Source: Bactrocera neohumeralis
Taxonomy: Eukaryota > Arthropoda > Insecta > Diptera > Tephritidae
Assembly: GCF_024586455.1 (NCBI RefSeq)
Contig: NC_065923.1
Location: forward strand, 6,017,501 to 6,081,500
Direction: 5' to 3'
Length of the DNA stretch: 64,000 nt
Numbering within the stretch: the first letter of the stretch is position 1; the number at the start of each line of letters is the position of its first letter. This document shows positions 11,291-23,500 of the stretch, piece by piece. Position numbers and translations under genes: made by a program. The notes beneath the pieces were generated by a model. That model had not been told where the DNA came from and did no database searches. It saw nothing but the letters and a program-made list of their open reading frames with translations.

Positions 11291-12660
11291 CATGTTCCAC
11301 ATATTCGTTTCTGGAAATTATGCTGTTTTGGTTAACGCACGAGTATGGCTTTCTTTTGATGTCCCGGCTGCAAACACACTTTGTTGCCCATTCTCTCAAA
11401 ACGTCACCACAAATTTTTTCAACATCGATGTTGGGTGTACTACGTGAGGAACAGCACGTGCAACTGATAAACAAACTACAGCAGCACATCACACCAGCAC
11501 ATACCGTCGCTTCCGCCACTTTCATATTCCGTATAGATCCGAATTAGCACCCACAGCAATTTGTGTAGAATTTCTATGTTCTCATTCTCATTGTTTTAGC
11601 TCACTCACTCTGTTGTTGGATCAAATACTTCCCCGATTTATCATCTTTTATCGGCAAAAAACGAACTGTAAAACAAAATATCATTTATGGTTGATTTTTA
11701 ATGCTTCAAAAATAAATTTACACTACAAATTTTTTGTATTAATTTAAATACTTTTTTATTATATTTTTTCCAAATCAATTCTGTATAAATTTGTATAAAA
11801 AAATTGAAAAGAAATATTCTTTACATCCTTACTTTTATCTAGAAACATCACAATTGATTCAATATGAATCAGACAAACTTCTCAGGTACACCTCGTGTAT
11901 TAATTGCACTAGCAGTTAAACTACGTCAACTCAAAGCAAATATGTAAAGCTATGGTGCCATCTCTTTTGCTCATTCTATTATAATGCGAACTGTTATACA
12001 TTTTAATGTGTCATCTCTTTCGCTCACCCTATTTCTCTGTGAACTGTTATACATTTAAAGTATATATTTGATTGTGTATAGTATAAGATTATTTCCTTTC
12101 GCATCTTCTCGAATTTACGTATTATGTTGAAATCGTGAAATAAGCTTTTATATAACATCAAAAGGTAATTGAAATATCGAGTAAATTAGCCATGTGTACA
12201 ATACACGACACACTCCGAAGTCTTTAGTATACACAACTTTCGACATGATTGCCGAAGTCGACTTCCGAAGTGAATACAAAATCGATTGTTATATACACAA
12301 AATGGCGATGGCTTTACAATTTTGCTTTGTGTTAAAATTAGATACTCATATACAATAAACTTCGCAATTTATATAGTTTTGTTTAAATATTAGTTTTACG
12401 AACCGATTGAGTAATATCTGAGCTGATCATCCACACATCAGTCGTGCGTACGTAGCTCCCAAAACTCGGCTCGGGTTCGCCCAGCCCAGTCTCGTTGGCT
12501 TTGGCTTTCTCTACCAGAAAATGGTGTCATGTCAACTCACTCGGTTTTCATTTTCACATTATGGAACACTTTGTACGATGCTTCATTGACTGCAAATGAA
12601 AAACTTGCTTGATAAAACTATACTACAAATACACAATTCAGACATCTGCAATTAAAACTA
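11291..12660. other. intergenic, no gene seen
   Basis: AT-rich. The two overlapping 90-112-codon frames at 11187-11547 lie on opposite strands and have no supporting features. A short imperfect duplication of 'gtcatctctttcgctcacc' type sequence occurs around 11955-12050. Confidence 0.4.
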
Positions 12661-13122
12661 TTAACTAACTACTGCAATACTTTGTAACACATTGCAATTA
12701 TCACTTTTTACATTATATTCATTTATAAATGCGGTTTTGACATCACAATCTTTATTAGTACTGCTGCTCAGCGATCGCATAAAGGAATCCAAGTCACTAA
12801 GCTCACTTTTCCACAAATTATCCACCTTTTTTTGACGTTCAGCTTCTTCCTCTTCAGACACCTTCCCTTTCACATAACTGCTGATGGCGTAACTACCGTC
12901 TAGTTTCGTTTGGAACTCGGCCCAACGATGAAAACGTTCTCTCTGTTTGCGACGCAATTCAGCTTCCGCAGTCAAAAGAGCTGTATTCAACATTGCATTT
13001 ACACGTAAATTGCCACGCAACTTTCTTTTCATTTCTGATCGTTTGATGCGGAAATTACGAACCCATCCGCAAAGCGTTGTTGGATCTTGTTCAACAAAAA
13101 CATTTTCACAAGTTGTAACCAT
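12661..13122 (-). CDS. small unrecognised basic/acidic helical protein
   Basis: An intact single-exon frame of 153 aa. It begins 'MVTTCENVFVEQDP', then has a strongly charged helical middle (many R/K/E/Q, for example 'AEAELRRKQRERFHRWAEF', then 'VSEEEEAERQKKVDNLW') and a Ser-rich tail. I do not recognise the family. Support for a real gene: the ATG has an 'AAAATGG' context, a TATATAAAAA box lies about 75 bases upstream on the same strand (13191-13203), composition is protein-like over the whole length, and codons are not drawn from any repeat. No signal peptide or membrane segment is visible, so it is likely intracellular. No poly(A) signal is obvious close after the stop, so the 3' end is undefined. 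Confidence 0.6.
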   Translation of the reverse strand: MVTTCENVFVEQDPTTLCGWVRNFRIKRSEMKRKLRGNLRVNAMLNTALLTAEAELRRKQRERFHRWAEFQTKLDGSYAISSYVKGKVSEEEEAERQKKVDNLWKSELSDLDSFMRSLSSSTNKDCDVKTAFINEYNVKSDNCNVLQSIAVVS

Positions 13123-13190
13123 TTTGAGAAGAAATTTAATTTGCCACGATCGTTATTAGCACTAGGCACTGTTTGCTCTTTTCTTTGTTC

Positions 13191-13203
13191 TGATTTTTAT
13201 ATA
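13191..13203 (-). promoter_or_regulatory. TATA box of the 12.66-13.12 kb gene
   Basis: On the minus strand this reads TATATAAAAATCA. It sits about 70-80 bases upstream of the ATG at 13122, leaving room for a short 5' untranslated region. Confidence 0.5.
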
Positions 13204-13975
13204 TTTGCAATGCACATGTACACACACCTTCAAACTTTGTTGGCCTTGAATTTTGATGACTCAGCTCACTTCTGGTACACATAGAAATTAGCTTCCACTA
13301 CCTCGTTTTGACTCGTGTGATATTTTCACAATATGTTCAACACAACTTCTCGCCAACAACTGTGAAATTTCGTTCATTGCAGCCTGTTATTTATACTCTG
13401 GCCCTTGCTTGAACGAAGCAATTCCTCCGCTTGTACGTAAAAAGTAGTACCTATTTTAGGGTGACTTTCGCACGCTGGTGACTGACCTGAAGAACAAGGG
13501 TAAATTTATCGACAAACGAAACTTAAGGGACTAATACTGCTGTACCACAACTGTAAATCTGTTCTTTTATATTTTCGTAATTCTAAAGTAAAAATTGCAC
13601 CTAGAATTTATTTGCTATTTTATACGGTTCGTTATTTTATCGCTTTCTGGTCGTTTCCTAAAATTCGGAATAATATGAGGAAAACGTTGAAATGTTGCCA
13701 GACGATATATAAAATCCTTGTATTTATTAGTTAAAAATTTAGAAAGTACATTTTAAACATTTAACATGATGTGATAATAATGGAAATTTTTATAAACAAT
13801 AGGTAAATATTAAAACATACAATTTTTGCTTTATTTTGTCATTCAAAATATACTTTTACTGTGTATATCCACACATTATATGCTGTATGTAATAGATATG
13901 TATGAATTATGTATGATATTATAGAGTGTTTCTAAAAGTTGCACTGTACAAACGTATCTTTTAAATATACATATA
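13204..13975. other. intergenic, no gene seen
   Basis: AT-rich sequence between the small minus-strand gene and the DNA transposon. Only chance reading frames. Confidence 0.4.
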
Positions 13976-16026
13976 CAGTTAAATTGGACAATATGGACAC
14001 CCCTTATAACCGGACAGCTCCTAAAACCGGACAGCTCCCAAAACAGGACAAATTTCATGAACCCATTGCTTTCATTAATATTTTCACACATAAACAATTC
14101 CTAACTTGTTTTAATTTGTAGCTAGCTCTCTTTAAAAGAGTTTATTTAATTTAAAGTTTGGTAAATAGTCTGTATATCCCAAAATCGCAAAATGCCACCA
14201 ACAAAAAATGTTTTGTCTATTAAAGATAAAATGGAAATTATCAATGTGTTCGAGAAAGAAAAAATAAGTGTTCGTGAGATTGCGAAAAGGTACAGTTTAA
14301 TTCTGTAAGGAACTCATTTGTTATAGTTTATTTCTATTTGAAGGTTCTATATTAGCAAATCGCAAGCTGCAGATATTAAAAAAAATAGAGAAACCATTCG
14401 TTCTAAATGGGAGTCTGGAGCTAATGTTCTTCAAAAGAGAAGTTTTATAAAAGAAGGAGGATCTGATATTGACAAAATGTGTTTTGATTGGTTCACTAAG
14501 GCTAGAAGACAAAACATTCCTGTTTCTGGTCCGATTGTACAAGCTAAGGCGAAAGAAGTAGCGCGGAAGTTGGGTGTATTAAATTTTGTTGCATCAGATG
14601 GATGGTTAAATCGATGGCGCATAAGAAATAATGTTGCTTTTAGGAGCATATCTGGTGAAACTTCAGATGTAAGCTCAATGGATGTTGAGCAATTCAAGGC
14701 AAAGCTACCATCTCTGCTACGCGACTACAAGCCAGAAGACATTTACAATGCCGACGAAAGCGGACTATTCTTTCGTGCATTACCTGACAAAACTCTCGGT
14801 CTTAAGTCCGAAAAATGTATGAGTGGGCAATTATGTAAGGAGAGGCTAACAATCCTATTTTGTATAAACATGGCTGGACAAAAGGAACAGCTTTGGTCGT
14901 TGGAAAAGACACCCTTCCTCGACCATTTAAACATCTTTCTTTAAATGAACTTCCAGTGGATTGGCAATCTAACCACAAAGCATGGATGACTCATGAAATC
15001 ATGACTACATGGCTAACTCAACTAAATAGGAAAATGAAATTTCAAAATCGGAAAATTATTTTGTTCTTGGATAATGCAGCAACACATCAAAGTCATATGA
15101 ACTTTACAAACATTAAAATAATTTTCTTGCCTCCAATTACAACCGCAGTTTGCCAACCTCTTGATCAAGGCATAATACAAAATTTTAAAATTGAATATAG
15201 AAGCTTAATGTTACAACACTTGCTCCCAAAAATCGATTCAGCGAGTTCGGCATCAGAGTTAGCAAATTCCGTTAATGTTCTTGAAGCTTTATACTTCATT
15301 CAAACCTCGTGGAATAAAATTAAAGCCACAACCATCAAAAACTGCTTTCTTAAAGCTGGTTTCCCACACACCAATCAAAGTTTGCCCGATTTTATTGACG
15401 AGGATGATAAGTTTCGGGTCACGTACAGAAATTTAAAAAATGTAATACCTTTTAATTTTGACGATTTTGTTGAAATTGATAAAGTTGTCTTTACTGAAGA
15501 AAATTCTATTGAAATACAAGTTGAACCAGACCTTGCAGAGATTAGTTACTCCGATGACGAAACAATTGAAGAAATTGCCGAGCCAATAGTATCGTACAAA
15601 GACGCATTTGAACATATTGCTTTATTGAAGCAATTTGCAAGAGATGACTTTACAGCCTTCAATCTCTTAAAGAATGTAGAGACTCATTTTGAAACTCAAC
15701 TCCTTAAGCTTAACCAATCAAGGCTTAAACAGCCGACTATAATTAAATTTTTTCAACCAAATTAAACTTGTGTAATGGCTAAAATTAAATGTACACTTGT
15801 ATTCAACTTATGCATACAAACATAAGTATATTAATATAATACAAATTTGTCAGTTAGAAATATAAATAATTTTGTAAAACATAGAATATTTTTTTTAAAT
15901 CAGAACCTCAGTTCATTTTCGATACTCTAAGAACACATTTTTAACTTACTCGTAAGTTTTGGTCATTCCCCATAGCTGGACAAAACCACTGCGACGGTGG
16001 ATGTCCAGTTAGGAGGAGTTTCACTG
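13976..16026 (+). mobile_element. pogo/Tigger-type DNA transposon, complete ends
   Basis: The element starts CAGTTAAA and ends with the complement of CAGTGAAA. It is flanked on both sides by the dinucleotide TA (13974-13975 and 16027-16028), the standard target duplication of the Tc1/mariner/pogo superfamily. The terminal regions share 'GGACA' blocks ('atatggacaccc' on the left, 'aactggacatcca' on the right when inverted). It encloses one transposase gene. At about 2.05 kb it is a full-length or near full-length copy. Confidence 0.85.
14192..15765 (+). pseudogene. Tigger-like transposase, one frameshift
   Basis: Two exons: 14192-14289 and 14344-15765. The 54-bp intron joins 'REIAKR' to 'FYISKSQAADIKK'. 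Order seen: an N-terminal psq-type helix-turn-helix, a CENP-B-type DNA-binding domain ('VARKLGV...GWLNRWRIRNNV'), then a DDE/D catalytic core with D in 'YNADESG', D in 'ILFLDNAATHQ' and D in 'CQPLDQGIIQNFK'. The last two D are 30 residues apart, as in pogo/Tigger enzymes. A single base appears to be missing near 14893: the frame reaches a stop at 14944, while homologous protein resumes from about 14895 in the next frame and runs intact to 15765. Otherwise no stops. A one-base break suggests recent inactivation or a sequencing error. Confidence 0.85.
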
Positions 16027-16028
16027 TA

Positions 16029-17010
16029 TATGTTTATTTATTTTTAAGATATGTAATTTCATTTCAAAGAATCGCAACTACATATGTGTTAGTAAAAAAA
16101 TTAATGTCTCAATTTATATTTTTTAATATGAATATAAAATAATATATATTAAAATATAAATATAAATTGATTTAAACAGTAAAAAAATCATAAGCTGTAT
16201 TTCGAAATCAAAACTGCGTTTTCCAAATAAAATACTATTTTTTATTATTAAATACATTGATTATTTCTATCTATTGTTATTTTTGTGAAATAAAAAGTTG
16301 TATGTAAGTAAATAACGATCAATTCATTCCCGAAATAAAACCACGTTCAATTATTAATTTAATTTACTCGGCTTCCTTTATTAAAGAGAACATTTGTATA
16401 TACATATGTATATATGTATGTATGTATATGAGTAACTTCCCAAGATGCTATGCATTTTTAAGAATATTCGCAAACATTCCTTTTAAGTTTAAAGTAACGG
16501 ATTTGGCGATCAAGGTCGACCTTGTTTAGCGTGAGAATATTTAAAAGAACATCTTCCAAGGTAAACAAATAACATCCCTTCTTGGATAAGTGAAGTTCAC
16601 ATTATTGGTATGTTTGCTTTTATGCAGGTAAATGCGAATAACTGTGCTATATAAATAAGTGTACATACACTGATATGTATATATGTATAAGTATACCTAC
16701 ACTTATGTGTGTATCTATGTCCGTGTTCTGCTGGTTTCTGCCCTTTTGCCAAGAAAACTATTTTAACAGCTGTAACACGGCGGCTCGTCAATTCACAAGA
16801 CATACAAATGTATGCGATCGAATGGCATGAAAAAACATACATACATATACATACATATGTATACATACGAACGTATCGTTGCACTTAAATATATTTTATA
16901 CAAAAAAATGACTACAATTTATACCTACTACTCCAAATGATCGAAAGTAAATGCAGTTTGACTTTATATAAATGGAGTACATTTGTGTATGTGCATATAT
17001 TCTTTTGTGT
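16029..17010. other. intergenic, microsatellite-bearing
   Basis: Very AT-rich, with CATA/TATG repeats at about 16395-16432, 16675-16690 and 16838-16872. No gene recognised. Confidence 0.45.
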
Positions 17011-17705
17011 TTGAATATATAAACATATGGCTGTGGCTTCGCACAAATTTGAAAAAAAACGTTAACTTCGGCTGCACCGAAGCTAATATACCCTTCACAG
17101 GTGCATTTCTTTTGGTAACTATGTGTTCAGTTTGTATGGAAGCTATATGCTATAGTAATCCAATCTGAACAATTTTTTCGGAGATTATGTTATTACCTTA
17201 AGCAGTAATCCATGACAAATTTCGTGAAGACACCACGTCGAATGCGAAAGTTTTCCATACAAGCCCATGATGCCGATCGCTCGGTTTGTATGGCAGCTAT
17301 GTATATGATATAGTGAGTCGATCTGAACAATTTCTTCCGATATTACATTATTTCTATGAACAATAACTCATACCAAATTTCGTGAAAATATATCGTCAAA
17401 TGTGAAAGTTTTCCATACAAAAACTTGATTCCGATCGTTCAGTTTGTATGTCAGCTATATGTTATAGGGGTCCGATATTGGCAGTTCCGACAAATGAATA
17501 GCTTCTTGAAGAGAAAATGACGTTTGCATAATTTCAAAACGATATCTTATAAACTGAGGGACTAGTTCGTATATATACAGACAGACGGACATGGCTAAAT
17601 CGACTCAGCTCAACATACTCATCATTTATATAAGTATGTATGTATATACTTTATAGGGTCTCTGACGCTTCCTTCTGGGTGTTACAAACTTCGTTACCTA
17701 AAATG
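17011..17705 (+). repeat. interspersed repeat X, longest copy
   Basis: Begins 'ttcggctgcaccgaagctaa', has repeated phrases of the type 'cagtttgtatggcagctat' and 'ttccatacaa', and ends near 'cagacagacggacatggcta' and 'tatactttatagggtctctg'. Three further copies are in this window (26.6, 42.6 and 47.4 kb). It has no coding potential. I recognise the type as an abundant fly repeat but cannot name the family. Confidence 0.75.
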
Positions 17706-17957
17706 AAAAACAAAATAACATCAAAAAAGTCGAAATTCATTTTTTTATTGCTTACGCTTCACTACATCATGTGATATACATGCATATGTATGTACATATA
17801 AGTAGCATAAAATTTTCAGCTTCCGCTGGCAGATATAACCAATATATAACCATTTTATAACCAATATTATTGGTTTCTATTGTATCGTTTCCTACGACGA
17901 TAGATTTATGAAAAGTGATGTTACGTTATTTTAAATTTTAGGTGACGAGATATAGTT

Positions 17958-18290
17958 TTAAATAGTGCTTGAATTAGAACATTGGGTCTTAACAAAGAAA
18001 TCATAATCAGATTTATTTATCGCTAGAAATTTAATTTCGCCGTGTCTTTGACTACCCTGAGAATTCCAATCCACCACTGTTGTTGTGTGATTTTCGCAAA
18101 GTATGGCCAACCCATTACCATTTACATCGATTAAGAAAAGATTACAGCGTTTGGGAAACACTCGCTGTAATGTTTCACGTCTCACGCTCAAGAAAGACAA
18201 CAGACTTACGCTTGAATCGAATAGTTTTATCTTCGTACGTCAGGATATATGAGTCGATTCTAAACTTTATCGAACCTACCAATTAATGCG
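17958..18290 (-). pseudogene. decayed coding fragment, unidentified
   Basis: Two minus-strand frames look like one protein broken by a frameshift near 18180: a piece with 'TYEDKTIRFKRKSVVFLERE', then a piece with 'LFLIDVNGNGLAILCENH' running to a stop at 17958. No start codon context, intron signals or neighbours support a functional gene. I cannot assign the family; a gene relic or transposon piece are both possible. Confidence 0.3.
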
Positions 18291-18431
18291 CGGCCTTTGG
18301 ATATAACCGATTTCGTAAATCTCCTGCTGACCCACCATATTTTTGGATAACGCTGCCTAAATAGGAAAAGCTATCGATTTCTTCAAGATTTACTTAGACA
18401 ATCTGTGTGACTAGAATTACTAAAAATCGGG

Positions 18432-18600
18432 GAAAGCAGAGGAAGAAGAAGACCTCCACTCCGTTGGAAAGACCAGGTAGAGAAATACTTGGCTTCGTTT
18501 GGAATCTCCAATTGGCCAAGAAGAAACGACAGGAGCTCTGTTGTTAACTCGGCTATAATCACGTTAGCGGTGTCCACGCCAGTAAAGAAGAAGGAAAGTC
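18432..18600 (+). mobile_element. 5'-truncated RTE retrotransposon tail
   Basis: Translates as the C-terminal end of an RTE-type reverse transcriptase ('GRRRPPLRWKDQVEK', 'SFGISNWPRRNDRSSVVNSA'), followed by the RTE 3' end 'gcggtgtccacgccagtaaagaagaagg'. It matches the 26.9-kb copy, in the opposite orientation. Confidence 0.75.
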
Positions 18601-18779
18601 TAATTAATTTTTCTTTTGAAAGCAAAACTGTCGACAGAATGCCCTTTCGCTGGCCGATAGATGTTCGGATCTGTCATCCGAACGATCATCATTAGACGCA
18701 TTGTTTTAAATTCTATTATTTTTATTAGTGAATAAAAAAAACATATTGTCGATTCTTTACAACGAGTTTACTTGAAATT

Positions 18780-19260
18780 TTCAATGGAATCACAGCTACG
18801 GAATCATTGAAAATGTTGCAGAATCATTCAGTGAAGGTTGTGGAGTCAACGAAAACTTGTCATGATATGTGAGTCGTCCATTCACCTCTGTGAATGAAAC
18901 ACTACATGAAAACTGTCATTTTGACATCAATAAGATGGCAGAGAATCTCAACTTCTATTACTGATCGACCCAGCACATTTTAGATAATGTTTTGGTTACG
19001 AAACGTGTCAATACTAGACGAAAAGAGCTGAATCAGTTGCTAAGACGATGTCAATTAGAAATTGCAATATAGATGCTTGACAATGTAGCTGAGACCCTAT
19101 GTTCATCAAATGTATCATTACTGGTGACAAGGAGTTATGACGGGAAATATGACTGTCCAATAATCTGGCAAATGATGCTCCAAAAATGAGCCGAAACAAC
19201 TTAAATTAGCTGAAGGCACTAAAGGCTAACCCACCGAGGATTATAACAAGTAGTTATGTG
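18780..19260 (+). mobile_element. decayed mariner-like transposase fragment
   Basis: Across several frames the sequence reads like a mariner transposase: 'TKRVNTRRKELNQLLRRCQL', 'MLDNVAE', and 'IKCIITGDKE', which resembles the mariner first-catalytic-D motif 'ITGDE'. Many stops and frameshifts are present. No terminal repeats found. Confidence 0.55.
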
Positions 19261-20510
19261 GAAATCGGATTAAGCGTCAGCATGCCTGTACAAAGATACC
19301 AGAAAATGTCAATCCGTGTCAAATTCGATCAGTTAGTAGTTCTATTTATTGACAGTTATATCGTATTCGAGATAGGTGATGAAAATAGTTCCACTAGAAT
19401 CCTAAAAAATATTGCAGCAAAGGAGAGTTAGCATCCCTTGAGAAAATTTGGATAAAAAGTCGTGAACATTTTGGAAGTATTCTAGCCAAGGTTAGTGCTC
19501 TAAGGCAAACACCGCGATCTCTCAAATATTTTATTTTTCAATCAATATTGTGTGTCAGAACTTTATCTAGTGTTTACGTAGTCTGAAGAACCCAACCGAA
19601 TGAGTGTAGGCCTCTTGAAATTCTCCAGCATTATTGTTTATTTTTCCAGCCAGCCTGTGGGCCATACTTTGCGGCAGGCGATCTCCAACGAGCACATTTG
19701 GTTCATGTAAGTACGTTCAAATGTATAAATGAAAAATGTATGTATGTTTGTAGTTGAGTGTGTATTTGAATATGAAAATTGGAAGTGGTTTCTGAGTGGC
19801 TAAGTATGCAACAACAGAAGATCGCCAACCGAAATTGTGGCTAAAAGTGTAAACACTCAGTTCCTCTTAGCACCTCGGTGCGAACGGTTTGCGTTGAATT
19901 TGAAAAATCGGAAAAGTCTTACGCTGGTTCCAAATCTAATAAAATCAATGAAAACGTCACAATGTTTACATTCTAAATGTTGCGGATTTAAAAATCAACA
20001 CCCGGTTATTGTTAGTGATATGAAAAGAATTGCAGAAAGAGAAAAGATTTCTTTATTTATATGACACACATACATACATAGAGACCCAAATATACGCTGC
20101 TATTTGTATAGAAATTTTGAATAAGTTTTATTGATTTGCAAACACATAAATTACAGCAGAATCGATCAATGAATGTTAAAAAATAAGAACATAATTATAT
20201 AGTCAAAATATATAAATATACGCATAAATATATATGTGTGTGTGTTCACGTGCCCACAACTGGAGTGCTATTTGCTTGATTGTGAATTTCTTTTACGCGG
20301 TCTATTTGAGGCGAAATGAGTTAATGCCAATATGGCACTGAGTGCTGCTTCATTCCAAGTGCTTTTCATATGAATCACTGTGCTTTCATTTGAATCAATT
20401 GACAGTTGTGGCCAAAATCCTTCTACTTTCATTCGCTAACTTCTCAAGCGTCTACTCGACTCAGTGACTCAGGTGCAAAACCCAACTTAAGTGTTCCAAC
20501 GTCAGTGATC
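19261..20510. other. region upstream of pyx
   Basis: Mostly AT-rich with no recognised gene. It contains a 57-base splice-flanked exon candidate at 19650-19706 and a TATG/TGTG tract near 20225-20245. An Inr-like 'gtcagtgatc' ends just before the pyx ATG at 20511. Confidence 0.4.
19650..19706 (+). other. possible alternative upstream exon of pyx
   Basis: 57 bases between a good acceptor ('tatttttccag') and a strong donor ('gtaagtac'). It would enter pyx exon 2 in phase 0 and is open in that frame (19 codons). The main model does not need it, because exon 1 at 20511 supplies a start. It may be an alternative 5' exon or chance. Confidence 0.25.
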
Positions 20511-23500
20511 ATGGAAAATGTGCGGTTTTCCATTATTGTAAGGATTAAAGACCTTAAAGATATAAATTCCAAAAAAAAAGATGTTTCCCAAATAATCAAT
20601 GTCTGAAACCGAACTGTTTTCAGGAGAACGATCTCAAGTGGAATTCGGAGAGCCATGAAACACACGATTTCTTTTTCGATAAGCGTAGCATCTCCAGCGA
20701 GAACAGCAGCAATAGCGATGCCGTATTCAGCGATGAAGCGCATGAGATCTTCCTGTGGCAGCAGCAGCATCAGATGATCTGGGACCAGCTTGAGGTCGAG
20801 GAGACACTCAGTTTAGTGCCGAATTCGCTCGCCATATTCGAAATGGTTAAGACAAATTGCTTTATGGGTCAGTTACCGACGGCCGATCGCAAACAACTTA
20901 AAGTTTCTCAATTTATTTTTTCTTCGTCACTAACCAGCACTTACGCCAGCCACTAATGACGCCAACTTAGCGATATTGTATTCCTCGATCTATGGTTGCA
21001 CAGAGAATATTATTCTCTTGCTCGATCACTATGGCGCCGATCCCAATTGTAAGGACTTAAGAGGTCGCACGCCGCTGCATTTCGCTTGCTGTCGTGGAAA
21101 TGCGCACATCGCCAAGGTTTTGTTGGACCGTGGTGCTGATCCTAATCGTTTTGATGGCAAAAAGGAAGTTACACCTCTACACTGTGCTGCCAGGTGAGTC
21201 AACGCACACTTATCGAGACGTTGTCAGCGCATCGACAATTCGGCGCGCTGCGCTTTATTCACACATCATACAGATGGTATGGTATGTGCATTTGTATGTC
21301 ATCCGCATATAAACAAATTTAAATTAGACCAAATATTTTTTGACGCCAATAGAAAAGAAAATATTATTTATTTATATTATACATTTTTCGCTTTATTCCT
21401 GGCCTTGCGGCGGTTGTATGCGCGCCAATTCGAACGCAACCGCGATCACGATCACGAACACCTCGCCCCCTTCCTTTTGGCCGGCTCCATGCGCCGGCAT
21501 ATAAATTGCGTTGAACCGTCACGGCGTGGATAGTGCAAAGAGCGTGGAATGCATTTTGCTGCTATTGAAACGGAAAGCGCACATCAACATTGGCATTGAG
21601 AAGCGTTCGGCATTGCATTTCGCTATCGATCGCAACGCTGTCGAATGTGTGGAGACGTTGCTCAAATACGGCGCAGATCCCAACACGCCACAGGTAGGTG
21701 ACATTTGCGTCACATTCCTTTCTAGTTCCTGTTTCTTACCCCTACTAAACACATACCTTCCATCCCTCTTAAACAAAAAACTTTTAAACCCCTAAGAATG
21801 TTTGTTCCTATGTCATAGGTTTACACAGAGACACCGTTGCACACCGCTTGCGCATTAGGCTTCAGTAAATGTGTGGAACTGCTTTTGAATCATGGTGCAG
21901 ATGTGCGCTCCCAGTTCGGTGAAGGGAAACTGACAGCCTTACACTTGGGTATGTTATATGTACGATTAGCAGCTGTCAATTTTCACTGTCAATTCACACC
22001 TGTTCTCCATTTCGTTCAACCGCAGCCGCTGAGAACGATTACGTCGAATGTGTACGTTTGCTGCTGGAGCACGGTGCGGAAGTGGATTGTCGTAATGCCA
22101 GCCACCAGACCCCACTGCATTTGGCTTGTCTATCGCAATCCATCGAAACTGTCGATTTACTGATCAAGCATGGCGCCAACGTGAATGCTGTCTACAGGGA
22201 CGGTCGCACCGCTTTGCATGCTGCAATCGTCAAGCAATCTCGTAGTTTGGACTGTTGCAATGCTTTATTGAAAGCGGGTGCCAATGTCAACAAAGCGGAT
22301 AATTATGGTTATACGCCTCTGCATATAGCGGCCTTGAATGAGTTCAGTAATTGCGTCTACACATTCATTGGTAAGTTGCTCTGGTTATATGGATGATGTC
22401 TAAATTCCAGTTTACAACTATATGGTAATTGACTTGCTACGAGAAGAAGTGGAGGAGAGCTCTCTATGATTAAACTTCACTATAAAGAACTACGGAACCG
22501 AAAATCTGCCTGAGAGATTTGAGTTAAAGGGCCATATAGCGTGCTTGCCAGACATCTTCCATTTCGAGCTCTCTTTTCAACAAAAATATAGGGTCAGCAG
22601 AATATATTGGGATTCTTAAAGCTTTCGAGGTTGGGTGCTTAGCCATGTGTGTGACTACAAACTTCTTTGTCTGTGTTTAATTCAAATTTAATTTGTAAAT
22701 TCGCAATTCTTTAAACGGGATAGTAAATTTATCGATTATTAAAGGGCTTTTCTCAACACCTCTGAATCACTTGTAAGCGTACTTTCTAAACTTACAGAAC
22801 ATGGCGCAGATATAACGGCTCGCACCTCGGGCAATGTGTCCGCCTTGTCTTTCATCGTGCGCCGTACACCTGAGATTATACCGAAACTGACGGCCAAAAT
22901 GGATAGTTCAATTAAGGTAAATGACCACGAAATCGGTGATGTAGACTGTGAAATCAAATTGGATTTTCGTCTGTTGGTGCCGCCAACATCATTTGAACGT
23001 GGAGAGACTGAATTGCTTCTGTCGTTAATCGAAGTCGGCCAGAAGCGTTTATTGATGCATCCATTGTGCGAGACTTTTCTTTTTCTAAAATGGCGCCGCA
23101 TACGAAAATTCTTTCTGATGAGTCTACTTTATCATGCAATCTATGTCTTCCTATTCACAATGTACATCGTGGGTGTGTATGCACGCAACTGTGATAAGAA
23201 TCCGAAGTGTGAAGCGCCCGCATATATAAGCACAGTGGGCTATTTCGTTATAATACTGAATTTAATATTGATGGGTAAAGAGATCTTTCAGGTAAATCGT
23301 CCTGCTTATGTAGTCTACTATTGAATACTTAAGCGTGTGTGATTAAATTGTATCGCTTTAATGTAGATGGCTCACGGCTTACAAGGCTATGCGAAGTACT
23401 GGGAAAATTGGCTGCAGTGGGCCATCGTTTTTGGTGTCTTGCTGTGTGTGGTAGATAAACCCTCACGACCGTTATATTTTTGAATTTGTTGTGTAATCGC

